64,000 bases of DNA from Phorcus lineatus (Eukaryota; Mollusca; Gastropoda; Trochida; Trochidae). How positions within the stretch are numbered: the first letter of the stretch is position 1; each line of letters opens with the position of its first letter. The stretch is taken from positions 16,615,924 to 16,679,923 of the forward strand of contig OV121097.1 of assembly GCA_921293015.1 (NCBI GenBank), read 5' to 3'. Under the pieces are notes generated by a model. It did not search any database. It saw only the letters and a list, made by a program, of their open reading frames with translations, and was not told the DNA's origin. Shown here piece by piece: positions 44,701 to 59,700 of this stretch. Position numbers and translations under genes: made by a program.

Positions 44701-47700
44701 CTCTTCCTCTTGTCTATGAGGGACGAGTCGCACATCTCAACACACTGCTTCACGTACGCACTCTTCTCAATCAGCTGTCTGTAACACAGCAGACACAGGA
44801 TACTTATAATCATCCCTGCCTAAATGAATTTTTCAAAAACAGAGGGAATGCGACTTAGATACCACATGAGTTTTGTTATTTTTTTTACCATCAATGGTAC
44901 AGACAACTTTGCTTTTTGATGTCGGTAAGGCAATAATGTAATTGGTTGAAAAATTATTTCCTGCCCTCATTTAATGATTGGTCAAAGTTTGTCAGATGAA
45001 GATGACCTCATCACTAGGTCCCTCAATGAAGTGACGGTTATTTATCATTACGGCTAGAGTTGACTGCAACTAAATTGGAATCACTGTTATGGATGAACAT
45101 CTGGGGAGTAGAATGTCAGTCTTGATCAAGGTAACTGTCATCATACAAACTGCACTTTGACATAGAAGAGTTCAGGTTTTTTTAAACCCTTGATCATCTC
45201 TGTGAATGGATAGAAAAAATACTTACTCTGCTGTCGGGCGTCGGTCAGAGTTCAAGGTTAACATCATACGAATTGCACCTATGAGTTCCTTTGAAAAGTG
45301 CTGAAAACAGCCAAGAAATTAAAAGATAACTATTTTAATCCTTTGAGAGTAATAAACATTTTGTTTTATAATCATGGTTCTTAATGAATCTTTAAAAAAC
45401 TATGTTTTGGACCTCTTTTCCTGCTGAATCACACTGAGATTAGGGTAGAATTGAGTTGAGTTGAGTTGGGTTGAGTTGCTCAATTTCAGATATGAATGTT
45501 CAGAACGTACATTGCCTTTGGTTAATTACAATGTTTAATCCTTTAGAGTATTCATATCAATAATTAACATTAATGTTAATTGCAAGTTTGGAACCTTTAG
45601 GTAGAATGTTGGTTTAAGACAAAAACAATGATTCATATTTACGTATATCATCTATAAGTATCATCAAATTGGTTACCTTTACAACATCTTCAAATATTTC
45701 CTCCAGTAGATCTGGGTTGCCTCTGATTTCTGCAAGTTGCGCGGCAGCAGTGGCACTGTCAAATATTGCTGTAGTTGTCAGTTCGAAAAGGATACAGCCA
45801 AGTGCCCACACGTCACTGCGTTCATCGTATGGACCGGTCTGTACCTCGGGTGCCATGTAGTTGGTTGTGCCTGGATAATGGGAAAGGTAATATGAACCAA
45901 ATATTATCAATTGATCTCTAGTTTCAACCAAAGGAATGGACAAATGTATGCTGAACAGTGTTTTGTCTTCTTGATAATGAATCCAGCAGCCTACAAATAT
46001 AGTTCAGTTCAGATGACTACGAAAGATGTTTTACTCTGGCTCTGATGTTCAAATGAACCTCATTTGTTTCGATCAGACAATTAGAAGATAAATAGTTGCG
46101 TTTGTAAAATTTCCAAGATTCATTGTTATTCAACACCCGCAAATTTAGTTTAAAACCGACGGCGTTAGGTCTAGCTAATGTGAATTTCCGGCATTATTTT
46201 TATTACATTATTTACATTACAATCATCGTTGTGATAATAGCAAATAGTGGCATTCGTAACAGCGAGATTTGAATTAACAAAAAGCTGACTTACCCACTGT
46301 ATTCCTGGTGTTGGTTTTAGCATCACCCATGATTGTCGCCACTCCAAAGTCTCCCAGGCATATACTTCCGTCATCCTGCATAAATATGTTGCTTGGCTTC
46401 AAGTCTCTGCAAGAAACAAGGATTTAATTTTTTCAAAATGAAATTGGTCATGAGAGAATGCATAATGTAAAACAGACCATGATATTGGATGATTCAAATT
46501 GATAATATCTAATAATCCTATCATCAAGAAATTTTAATCAAAAGATTTTGCAAAACTGATTCATCACAGTAAGTGTATATATATAAATGATAGAAACTGA
46601 TCCAATGAGAATACATTTACAAGATTTTAAAAATCTAAATGGGTTAGTAAAACCAAACATTTGGCCCAGAACGATTCCTGCACGTCTCAGTAATGATATA
46701 ATTAAACAAAGACACATACCGATGGATAACACCCTTTTTGTGTACAAACACCAGAGCCTCCAAGATTTCTCCAAGGAACTTCTTCACTGTCTGCAGCATA
46801 ATATAGCACAGAACAATCAATCCTGGTAGGCATTTTGAACAGCAATACATTGGCATTTTGGAAGGGGGGCTTGGGGCTGGGTGCTGGGTAGAGGGTTCTG
46901 CTATTGAAATGAGGGGGAAAGTAAGAGAATCCCGCTTTTGAAAAGAGGGTTGTGGGGATGTGAAGGGGGTCCTGCTATTTAAAAAGGATGGGGGAAGGGC
47001 CTAGGGGGGTCTTGCTTTTGAAGAAGAGGGGTTCCACCTTAATGTTCACCCCTTGGGGCAATTTTTTAAAACAATTTTCAAGAGAATGGGGAGAATGGGG
47101 GAAGGAATATTTTTGCCCACAATTCTTTTCTGTGAAGGTCACAAAACATACATATACAAATATATGCATTCTACATCATTAGGTGAGACCATAAGGTTTC
47201 TATAGAAAAGTTTCTGTTCTTGTCACATTTAATACATGAATTTTAAACCATCAAATTTTCTTCATATGGAATCAAAAAAGCTATGCATCTTTAACAAATC
47301 AATGTTTATTTTTATTTCATATCAAAATTAACATGCTTTTACAAAGTAATAACATTAGTAAGGGAAAATATTATTACACAAAAAAATATCATTTTAACAG
47401 CAAGGTTAAAATGCTTTATATTGCAAATCCTAAAACTAACTATGATCAAAAACATTTTGTCAGAAGTTTGTACAATAAATATTGTAATGAGAAAGAACTC
47501 TGACGGTGACATGCACTTCATCCCATCACAACTAACTTTACTATTTTTAAAGGCAAAGGTCCCTTGTGTTATTAATGTTTCACTTCCAACAACAACAGAA
47601 TAGCATTCAACCGGTCCGTAAGTCCATCAATTGCTGAGGGACATTTGATTATAATCCAGGACAGTGAGATTATGAGGACAATGTGACAACATTACTGAGT

Positions 47701-50700
47701 CATGGAGAAGTGCATAGAGTAAATAGATAGTAGTATTGCTGTAGTATGTACAATACAAATCAATAACATGATATCTAGATCAATATAACATAAGAACCTT
47801 ATAGATTAATCATTTGATAAGAAAATCACTACGTAGAGCATGTTGTAAGTGTCAATGTCTAAGACACCGCATTATCAGACTAGGAATATAAAGCCCTGTC
47901 AGAACAAAAGGACATATAACTTCTTTTTGTTTATAATAATCAAAAGGATGCCTTGTTTTTGAGGATTCAAACACAATTTTCAGTTAAATATTTTCTAAAA
48001 CGAATACCGGTTTATGAGTGAAACATCCAGACAGCTACTTTATAGCATCAAGTGCCAGATTTTGTTCGTATCAACTAAAGAGTCTTGTTTGAGTTAAGTT
48101 GGGGAACACGACAGCAAATATTAACCTCTCCTTACATTTTCTATATACAAATCTTATCAAAGTAAAAAAGTCACAGACTACTTAACAATAACATTAAAGA
48201 AGAAAGCCATCTGACTTTGGAAATGTTTTGGGTGAAACTTGACCTTACAGATCAAAATCCTGGCCAGAAATTATAATAATAATTTTCTAGAGGGCCTTGC
48301 AAAAAGTTTAACGACCAGAGCCCACATGCAAAAAACTGCCTTAGATTAAGGCAATTGTAACTCAGTGTTTTGAAATTAGGCAATGGGAGCCTTTAGCACT
48401 AAGAAGGTTTTGCAACATCAAGGCCAGGCCCCGATTTCTCGACACGAACTTAAGTCTGAGTTTTTGCTCAAGTCTGAGTTTTGACTCAAATTTGAGAAAA
48501 CTCAGAAAAATGCATTTCTCGACACAAACTGAGTTCGTTTTTTAACTCAAACTGAGTCAGGAATTTGAGTTAGCTAGGTAGGTAACTTAAGTATTTTTTA
48601 GAGCCACTGTCGATAACAAAATGGCGTTGAGGGATAGAAGAAGGCGTAGGCGAAGGAACCATAAAGCCGTCGTTCCACGTAGAATGGCCGATAGGAGTAA
48701 TCCCCTCGAATCGATGTCCGATGAGGACCTCTTTTCTCGGTTTCGTTTCCGCGGGGAAACCATTCTCTATATAGCTGGCCTCGTCTCCAATACCTTGCAG
48801 CGTTCATCTCTACCTGTCTTAACGCAGGTATTAGTAACCCTGCGTTTTCTTGCGACAGGGTCATTCTATTCCCTCATCGCCGATTCATATGACAGTATTT
48901 CCACAACGTCCGTCTTTAGATCGGTGCGCGACGTATGTGCTTCACTTTCGAACCAAATCCGAGAGTTTGTGAAGATGCCCACCGGGGACAGAGCAGACAG
49001 AACCAAGAAGCAATTCTACAAAATAGCAGGTGCGTGTGTGTACATTAATTATTTCTACGTAGCGCAACTCATAATCAAAACAAAACTTGTAGCACGTAAA
49101 GGGGGGCTACTCTGGTAGAGACCGATTCTTATAAAAACCATCCAGGTTTTGAAACGGAAACAAATCATTTACCATAATTCTTAAAAAGATGTTTCTGTTG
49201 CAATGACTAAAATGGTGACACGAAATAAATAATTCTAATGATAAATTATAAAGTCTAATTTCAATAAAATTTGACTACAAATCATATTTACAAAATTCAT
49301 TCAGATATTTAAACAGGAATGTTCCCATTTTGAAAATTAAGAATGATAATGATCATATTGTCAAAGATGTATTGAAATAATTATTGACAACCTAAAATAA
49401 TATTTAAACAAATGAGATACATTATTTCAAGAAATACAAGAAATATCATGTTTTAAAAAAATATAATTGTTTACTCTGCAGGATTCCCAAATGTTATTGG
49501 GTGTGTGGACGGAACTCTCGTCAAAATACTGGCCCCATCAGTAAATGAAGCGGACTACCTCAGCAGGAAAGGCTTCCATTCTCTTAACATTCAGGTATTG
49601 AAAATTAATCTTAACTATTATATCTTATTTCTTCCATTCTCAAATGTTCTATAGCATGTCAGTGCTACATTTAATATTTTTCAAGTGTACACATTTGAAA
49701 TTGAAAAAATGAATGATATCATATTCCCCCCTAAAGTTTCAATGCACAATTGATTACAATATGTACATGTATTTCCATAATTTTCAGATGATCTGCGATG
49801 CGACCTTCAGATTCATCAACTGCGTCATTAAGTGGCCAGGCAGTGTCCATGATAGCAGGATTTTCAGGGACAGTCCTGTCAGTGTGGGCTTTGAAAATGG
49901 TATGTACAATTATGTTTCAGTCTAAGTATTATTACATGAAAAAATAACAATACAATTTGATAAATGATAAATCATTTAATACACAAGATCATAAATAACA
50001 TGTATTGATCTTTGCCAATTTAGCTAATTCATTGAACAGTGTGGTACAACATTGTACTAAAAAAAAGTGAGTTGGGTTTGATTTATTTTTGAAAAATTAA
50101 ATCTTCAAAGCGCATCTATTATTAGTTGTCATAACTTTAGTTAAAATGATTCTCAGCAAAGGAGGTCATTTGGGACAATTGGTTTGAGATATATACTTTA
50201 ATTTCTTTTTGACACTTATGGGTGGGATATGATATATTGGATGTAGGAGCAAAACCTTAATAATGAATTTTGATCATGTGAAATGATTTAGAAAGCATTT
50301 AGAAAATTGACAATAAAAATGTGAAATATATTCTAATCCATTTTCATAGAATATACCCCTATAAAAAAAATTTCCTAAAAAGATGTTGCCGAAACATTGC
50401 CGAAACATTGCCGAATCATCTCCGCACCATCTTTTCAAGAGTTTTGAGCAAAATTTTACCATTGCCGCTAGCGGAAGGGTTTCTGGCAATGGTGCGGAAA
50501 GGGTATCTTCAGGCTGTAAAGCAATAAAATATTTAAAAAGGTGTTGCTGCAATGTATTAGCTACCCAGTCTTTCTTGTGGAGACCCTTCCGCAACATTGC
50601 CAGAAGATAATTGGCCCTGTGGAGATGCTTTGGAAGGGTATCGTTTGGCTGCAAGGCAATAAAATATTTAAAAGGATTTGCAGCAATGTATTTGCTACCT

Positions 50701-53700
50701 AGTACTTCTTGTGGAGACCCTTCCGCAACATTGCCAGAAGATAATTTACACGGTGGACATGATTGTTTTTATCTTATTTTGCATTTTAACATGCTAATTA
50801 GTTCGTCTAATTTGTAGTGTTAGATATGAATAGTCATTCCATGCATATATTTGATTTGGATTTTATGAATAAATAACAGAAGAGGAAATGAACACAGTAA
50901 CTCGCAACTTGCATATAGTCCAAATAAAACATGATTGGCTATATAGATTATGATGGGTTGAGCTTTCAATTAAGAAGGGGACCAATGAATAGAGGAGAGA
51001 AAATCCACCCATTGTCCATGGCTGTAAACAGTTTTGTTAATTGCTACCTTAACAGGTTAATCACTTCATGGATCATTAAGTTGTTAAAATGTTTGTATAG
51101 TAATTTGTTTAATAGATGTAATTCAAAATGTTTAATTCATGTTGTAATTCAAAGAGTCTTATTGATATCTTATCAAACCTTAATCAAAGTTTATGTTCTC
51201 AAGGCTTATGTTTATGTACATTTGTAAGTGAGGTGATACTTTTGATAAACAGTCTATTTAGATGTTTAGTTGCTTAGTAACTAACATCATGTACAAAAAG
51301 GTTAAATTGTTATATTAGGTTGTGATCAAAGATTATCCTTGGTTAATTTCACATTCAAGTCATGTAATTATATTGAAATTAATAGCAAATATAGGAAACA
51401 TGGCAATATTGAGCTGAAAAGTAAAATTTTAAAATTAAATTCTTGTTTTAATTCTTATCACAAATCAGATAAGTTGCAAATAAACTTGAAAAGTTCAATG
51501 TTGTTAAAAAAATATCAAAGCTTATATGATTATACATTTTCTGAATTTAATGTAAACTTATAAATTCATCCATATATTTTATTTATTTCAAGCTAAGAAT
51601 ATACATTTTGATCAAAGTCCTTGACTCAAATTTATATCCATTACTCTTTTCTTAAGAAGCTGTTGCCAAGAAATAGCTTGTTTGTTTTTTAAGACACCAC
51701 TTCTAAATGCCATTCAATGACTTGACTCTTCTTTTTGGAAAAGATCACAGTTTAAGGTTCTTTACACTATTCAATACCTTCTGCCTCACACCTGATGAGG
51801 CTGGACATTATTATCCAATCAGAATCTCTGCTGTCTTTACCCCCTTTGACTGACTGCAAGACCCAACTTCCTGCCTGACCTGTCACTAACGAGGAGCAAT
51901 GGCCGCCATTAGCAAAAACAACTGATTCTTGATTATTAAAATCACAGTTGCCAACAGAAATAGAAGGCATATCTACAGTTGCAAAAACCAAAGTAAGTAG
52001 ACCATTAATGCTACATACACAGTAAAATATCTTAACCTTATTGCTCTTCCTTATTTCATGAAAGAGCTGATAAAAAAAATCATTGAAATGTTGGCTTCAG
52101 ACAGTCAAAATGAAAAAAAATTTCAAGTCCATTCCCTTCAGTAGAATATGTAATAAAGTTACTGATTGCCACTGTTGACAAGTTAAGTTGTGTTTTATTA
52201 ACACTGATTTGATGAAAGTTATATGTAGTTCCATTTCTTTGACAATATTAAGCAAAGATGGCATTATTTACATAGGTGTGCTCTGAACCATGACTGCTGG
52301 GAGAGGAGGAAAGTGGACAAGTCATTATATAACAGGAAACAGCTGGCACTGTAAGTTTGCTGACCTAATTCTTCAATAAACATGCAGTATATTTCTAAAC
52401 TGGTTAGATTAGGAATCGCATCAGAGGGTGCACTCCAATTTACAAATAGATAGTCTTGATTAATTGTAATTTCTTTTTGTGAAAACCCAGACAGGCTGAT
52501 TGTCCAATAAATGGTGTGGGAGAACTTGATACTATTTGCCATTTAACCTGAAATTGATAATTGAAATTTGCAATCAATAATTGTAAAACCATTAAGTTGT
52601 TCCCAGTTTTAAGTTTGATCACATGTGTTCATTTCAGAACATATAATTAGCATAACATAATTTGTGTGTATACTTATTGGAATATGAAATTTATTTTTAT
52701 AAAACTTACACTCATAAATGTTAGTATTGCTGAACTTAAATGTATGTAAATATTTGGAATACGGGATTATAATACAAAATGTTAAAGCACTTTATATTTA
52801 TTCCTGCTATTGAACTTGAATAATGATTTAATATAGCATAAAGTTATTGGTGAACACTAAATTTTGGATTTTCTGTAACTAATAAATTCTTAACCAACCC
52901 TTGGAATAATTATAAAACAATTACTTTATATTTTTATAATTTCAATTATGGTTTTCCTTAAGATGATTGTATATGATAAATATATGACCCCTTTATTTCT
53001 CTAAACTTGCTTTCACAACTGATTTACTTGATGTTTTAGAAAGAAGATTTGAACAAGAAAAGGAGAGGTGGAACAAGGAAGAATTCTTCATCTCCATGTA
53101 TTCTTATGCAGCATGTGCAGTGAATTAGTCTTGAAGTAAAGATCGAACATTACAAAATATTTTTCATACAATATGATAACATGTTGTGAAAAAATGATGG
53201 TGGATGGATTTGTAGACAATGTTAATTCATAAACAGATTGAAGGTGGGTTCATATACAGATTAAAAGAGATAATTTTGCATTATCAAATGTATGATTCTA
53301 TATTATTTCAAGATAATATCTCATTGACCTTTATTTATTTAAGTGATTGTATCACTGATAATGTGCTTGTCAATGCTGAATAATTTTGCTAAGACTAAAT
53401 ATAAAAAGGATAAATCATCAGTCATATATTTAATGCCTGTAAATAATACTTCTTTGGCACATTCTACAATGCTTACGGACCCAAAAAAGTTTATGTCTGC
53501 AAACCTGCCATGTCTACAAAAAAAACCACTACACCCGATTTGTCTGCCTGATTCATCTTATCAACATTGTGCATTAACAGATTGGATGGTTTTAGAACAC
53601 TGGTTTGTACTTAAAATATTGTTATGACTTGATGTGTATTTCATGTAGTAGTTTGTATTAGAGAGCTGTTAATATTAGAATGTTTATTAAAAATATTCTA

Positions 53701-56700
53701 ATACAGACACATGTTTTGTTGTATTTTTAGTGTTTGAAAATTAAAAGACAAAAAGTATACATGAGAGTAGATGTAACTTCATTATGGTTGTACATTTTTT
53801 AAGGAAATGGATGGGAGGTGGCTGTGTGTTGTTGTAATGGTTGTTTGTATGCTTTTATGGCTTTCTGGCAATGCTTCCGAAGCATCTCAACATATATCGT
53901 TTACAAGTGGTTGACAAGTTTTTATGGCTTACTGGCAATGCTTCCGCACCATGTCCACAAATAAATTTATGATGAGCTTGAGAAGGTTTTATTGCTTTCT
54001 GGCATTGTTCCCGCACCATCTCCACAAATAAAGTTTATGAGGGCTTGAGAAGTTTTTATGGCTTTCTGGCAATGCTTCCGCACCATGTCCACAAATAAAA
54101 TTATGAGGGTTAAAAAAGGTTTTATGGCTTTCTGGCAATGGTTCAGCACCATGTCCACAAATAAATTGATGAGGAAGGTTTTATTGCTTTCTGGCATTGT
54201 TTCCGCAACATCTCCACAAATAAAGTTTATGAGGGCTTGAGAAGTTTTTATGGCTTTCTGGCAATGGTTCAGCACCATGTCCACAAATAAATGAATGAGG
54301 GTTTGAGAAGGTTTTATGGCTTTCTGGCAATGGTTCTGAACCATCTCCACAAAGTCTAAGATGGCCTGAAGGTTTTATGGCTTTCTGGCAATGCTTCCGA
54401 AACGTTTCCGAGATGGTCTGGAAGTACTTGCGGATACATTCCGGCAATGGTAAAATTCCTGTTCTGGCAATGCTTCCGCAACATATTTTCTAGCCATTTT
54501 TTTTTGTAGGGGATGTTGAGATTTAATAAATTATATACAGTAAATTCATCTTCAATTATTCTTGATTGAGACAAAAGAATTTGTAAAATGGACATCAACC
54601 TTGATAAATTTGGGATAAAAGCATTCATTGAAAGTAATATTAACAGCAACAATATATATGAATTAAGTGAAAATGTTTGTAGATATTGATAACTCTTAGA
54701 TAATATTTGGTCTGTCATATATACTCATCTTCCTGAAGCAATAGAACTTTTAGATTTCTAATCATTTTGCAGGAACCTACAAGGGATTTCTGTTGGGTGA
54801 TTCCGGTTACCCCTGCAAACCCTACCTTATGACTCCATTCCTGACACCTTCTAGTAGGCCAGAGGAAAAGTTCAATAGAAGCCTTTGCAGAACCAGGGTT
54901 TTAATTGAACAGAGTTTTGGAATTTTAAAAAGGCGATTTTCATGTCTGCATAGTGGTTTAAGGACAACACCCAAGAATTCATGTAAAATCATTTCTGCAT
55001 GTGTTATTCTGCACAACATTGGAATAGATAAGAATGATATTGTAAATTGTGAACCTATTGAATTGAATGAAAATGACTGTGTTCAAATCCAAGTTGGTGA
55101 TGAAAGGAGTGGAAACAATATTCGTAAACGCTTGTGCGAGCAATTTTTTACTTGATATATTTATATCTTATAAGGCCAAGGCACATAATTCTGGAAACGT
55201 ATTACAAATATTTCTGTCTCAACTTATTCTTTGTGAGGTAAAAATTTATAGTTAGTACCTTGACTGGACAATACTTCATATATTTACCAAGTTTTATCTT
55301 TTTTAATTTAGACACTTCAATTTGACATTTGAACAACTCCGCTTCTTCTTTGAGTTTTAAGATTTCTTGTCTAAATTTGTCTTTTTCAGATTCCAAAGTT
55401 ATGATAATGATATCTCATTGGTCAGATTTTTAATCTTGTTAACAGTTTCATTAATATTCTAGCCAGTAATTGGCCTAGGACTTTATTTGCTAAAGTCACT
55501 GTCAGTGTCAACGCTAGTAAGAGGATTATCAATCTAAAACAAGTATCTTTGATACCCACTTTCACTACTTTTTAAAATGAAGATTTACTGTGACATTTTG
55601 TATCTTAAGGTGAAAAAATGAATATGAGATAAATTGTTTACTTCTAAAAGATTGTGGCTATGTATCTTATGAATAATGCTAATTTGTATTTTTGAATTTG
55701 TAATGTAATTTAGATATTTCTGGAAATGATTCATATATTTTCCTAATTTCTATAAATAAAATTTTAATTTAATTCGGGTAATATCTTGCCCATGATAGTA
55801 CCTTGACTGGAAAATATTTCATTGATTTTCGATGACTTAACTAACACTACATTTCATTTGCAGTAGCATACTTCATTTTCAAAAGGTCAATTTCAATCTC
55901 AAGCTTTTGTTTCTTTAGTTTAGACACCTCAATTTGACATTTGAAGAACTCTGTTTCTTCTTTTAGTTTTAAGATTTCTTGTCTAAATTTGTCCTTTTCA
56001 GCTTCCAAGGTTAAAAGTTCTTCATCAGTTACTTTCCTTTTGTTGCTTGAAGGCCTAGTTCTCTGCATAGTGGAAGTAGATGATGATGATGAAAGGAATT
56101 TCTCTGTCGGTGGGATTTTAAGAATCCCCTCCTCATCTATCGTGACATCAAGAGGCATGGACAGGTCTGAAATTAATCAATTGATAAAATACTCAAAGAA
56201 ATATAGATTGGCTGAAAATGGAGTTATGAGAAATCAATTGATATGTTAAATGATGATATTCTAGTAAGGGGCATTTAAGATTGGTCTTTTGAAGATTATG
56301 TTTGTTTACCCTTCCAAAATGGGCCTAACATGATGTCTGATGGTGAAAGATACTTTACAAATTGTTTATCATGGTATACTTTAAAGGTTTATTTCTTTTT
56401 TTTTTTTTAAATTATTCCCCCCTGTAAGATATAAGTTTAGATTTGAATATTTGTTAACTAATGCCAAAGTTCCAATTTATTCCAACATATCAAGTTTTTT
56501 TTAATAAGTTACACTAACATTTTATGTAATTACTTACTCTGAATATTTTCCAAAGTCAACCCTGTATCCTCAGGGACAGTGGCAACTGTGATACTGAAAT
56601 CTGAAATGTATAAAATGTATAAAGGTAAAAGATATCACTAATAAGAGAACACAGTTGTTCAATGTATCTGTATGAATATATGGGAGAATGATATACGTTT

Positions 56701-59700
56701 GACATACAACTTAAGAAAAACCCTTTGAATTTTTATTTATTGTAATTTGTTTCATTATATGTGCTCTTTGACCATTTTCCATCACTGGAAATCACTGATA
56801 ATTATTACATGTGCCTTGATCAGTAAGTGCTAATTATGAACATATACATATATGTCTTGTTATGAATATTTCATTCATGGACATTTGTCATCTGTGTTCT
56901 AAAAGAAAGAAATGCCGTAAGTGCTACCGTTGTAACATAAATTTTGGACATTGTGTCATATTTCTTGATCACTGATAAGACAAACCAAAGATCATATGAT
57001 ATTCTAAATTGTTCAGTGTCAAATTACCTTCTGAATCTATTCCATCTAACAGGCCCTGCAATGTAGGTCTGTCTGCCATGTCATCTAGGATTTTCTCCTC
57101 TGCTAAGGTTGGAGCTGCAGGTTTTGGCCCTCCGCCTGTCTTTGGCCTCCTAATGGCATCAGCTTTTTCTTTTGCTGGAATATGATCAAAACAATAAATT
57201 CATCTTATCATTATCGTATCGGTAAGTCTATTTTGATTAATCAATGGATATAACCAATGATTATCATATACCATTGGATAGAAATTATATTAATTTTACT
57301 GCCTACAAATAATTCACTAATTTGAACAATGCGCTTTGTTTCGATTAATTGAAGTTAAATAGATTTTGAAAATAAATCAAACCTCTTTGCTTAAGATTGG
57401 CATATTGCTTTTTTGCCTCATCAGCAGTCCTTTTTAGGTGACCAGATTTCCTGTAATAAATACAAAAACATGTAATTCTGGTTGATATTGAGATTTGATA
57501 AAAGCATTTGAAAAACTAGAAAAATACAGTTTCCAATAAAGAGGTGCATTGCCTAAATTTTAGCAGGTGAGCAAATTGGACACATTGTCATAGAAAATGG
57601 CTTTTTTTTTTACAATAAAGGTTTCTATTACATTCAAGTTGTGTTATTTCTGAATTATGTGAAAATTGTATTCAACATTGTAACGAAGATAAAAGGTAAC
57701 AAGATTTTTACCATTATGAAAATCTTTTGATAACCTCTTTTATTTTGTAAAAAGGTTAATTTTAGGATTTTTTCCTTATTTTTGTAAATGGAATGTTACA
57801 TTAAACACATGTGAACCTTCAATGCACTTTCCATTTGCACATGTCTCATCATTGACTATCCAAATATTCACAAACAAAAGTAAAAGTCAAAGGGGCATTA
57901 TTTTAGATTTGAGAATAATTTCTTCCATTTTGGCACATATTTCAAAAATGAAAATAACACTAAAGACTCAAAATCAATTAACGTGTAAGAAAATGACAAA
58001 CAAAAGAAATATTTTATGGTAGATAGTGTAATTTTGAATAAGGTTCATGGATTAATTCTGTATATGCATGTACGTACTATCATCTATGAGAAATGATCGA
58101 TAGGGATATATACAACCGTATATTTGACGTGATCGAAAACCGGACTTGATAGCGAAAAAAAGTTGCAAATATTTGTCAATAAGTACATACATTTATCATA
58201 AAAAGTTTTTCTACAACATGCTTTATTATTTAATACGGTCTTGGTTGATGAATTCATTAAGCTTGGAGTAGTAGTGCCACGGATCGCTGCTTTGTTTACT
58301 TACGCATTGAGGGCTGCTGTCACCTCTTCCCAGGCCTGCTCTTTCAGTTTACCTCCTTTGATGTTGCCACATCCCTTGAATTTTCCGAACAAAGTCTCAG
58401 AATGAGAGTTGACGGCCTCCACTAGTAAGATTCTCTCTTCTTCGGTCCAGTTGGGCCGTCTTTGTTTAGCGTCAACCATGATGAGCAGACGATACTTCCG
58501 TGTTTATATTAGAAACGGAAGTTGAAATACGCGCCATTGTCGCTTACACCGCGAACAAAAAATAATCTCAGATCGATTTTAAAACTGAGTTTAAAACTCA
58601 GTTGAGTTTTTGCTGAGTTCGTGTCGAGAAATGCATTTGAGTATCAAACTCAGTTGAGTAAAAAAATGAAACTCAGTTTTGAATTTGAGTAAAAACTTAA
58701 GTTCGTGTCGAGAAATCGGGGCCAGGTCCTCATTTACTTTACACCTTTACTTAAGTAAACTTATCTTGCACTCAGGTACCTTGTGAACTTACAAACACCT
58801 TTGAGCTTTGTGAAATGAGATCCAGTTGAAGTATCTTATAATCTTATGCAACTTTCTTACAGTTATTGTAACCCTCATAGTAACCAATGTAAGTCCTCCT
58901 AACTATAACATTCTAGATTGAATATGCAGTGTGTGTTGACTCTCTAGGAACTAGGAAGTATGAAATATGCATGGGCAGAGCATGTACCTGTTCATCAATA
59001 GGTGTTTTGGCTTCCTGGTGTTTGTGTATCAGCTGCTTGAGGTCTCCTTCAGCGTAGAGATCCATCACTATGCACACAAACATGGACGACTCCTGCAATA
59101 TTCAAATAAATTGAAAATATTTGACATTTCTCTTTAAATTATGTTAGTTAATCATTAAATTTGAGTGAAGTTAAAAATGATTTTTTCATGAGTGGTGCAA
59201 AGGTCATAGACAATTGTTGATTTTGAATGGAGAAGCCAGATTGCCTTGCTTTATCATAGTCATCTTATGACTGTTTGGGTCGTGTAACACATAGGCTTGA
59301 ATCAGTGTATGAAATAATTTGCAAACTCAGCTAGTAAGGTTTCAAAGTTACTAGCCAACATGAAAAGTAAGACCAACGAAATAAAGAATTAAAATAAATG
59401 GTTGATAATCCAAGGGAAAAAACCCAGGAACAAAGTTTTTACTGAACAAAGACTCAAAATTAACATTAGCCGGTGTATTTTACCTAGCATCGGGCTAACG
59501 GGCTAGTGGTTATTTCAACACTGGCTTGAGTACACTTTGTAATCTGTGTTTTGTTCTTCATTTCTTGAGCGTGTGGTTTCTTCCATTAGGGGAATTTTAA
59601 GGAGGTTTCATCATGATGTTTTTTCAATGTTACTGGAGGCTTGATTATAACTTTCAATTATGATTTTGATTCCCCCAAAACAATTTCCAGTCATCCCCTC

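Larger units (their letters stand above)
48428..58722. mobile_element. Complete PIF/Harbinger DNA transposon, 10.3 kb
   Basis: It is bounded by 28-bp perfect terminal inverted repeats starting GCCCCGATTTCTCGACACGA (48428-48455 and 58695-58722). A 3-bp direct duplication CAG lies outside each end (48425-48427, 58723-58725); a 3-bp duplication is the hallmark of this superfamily. Subterminal regions carry several ACTCAAACTGAGT-like palindromes and a second TTTCTCGACAC in each end (about 48515 and about 58620), likely protein-binding sites. Inside are two convergent genes, the transposase (+) and a Myb/SANT protein (-), the standard pair of autonomous Harbingers. It is inserted in the intron between two kinase-domain exons of STKLD1, in an orientation with its transposase antisense to the host gene. 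Confidence 0.95.

Noticed and set aside
51767..51991. A 74-codon minus-strand frame as a transposon gene
   Set aside because: It has a plausible acceptor but no motif, partner exon or homology that I can recognise.
53967..54447. Minus-strand open frames of 88-127 codons
   Set aside because: They are the minisatellite read through; the peptide repeats the unit (HCQKAIK) and has no other support.
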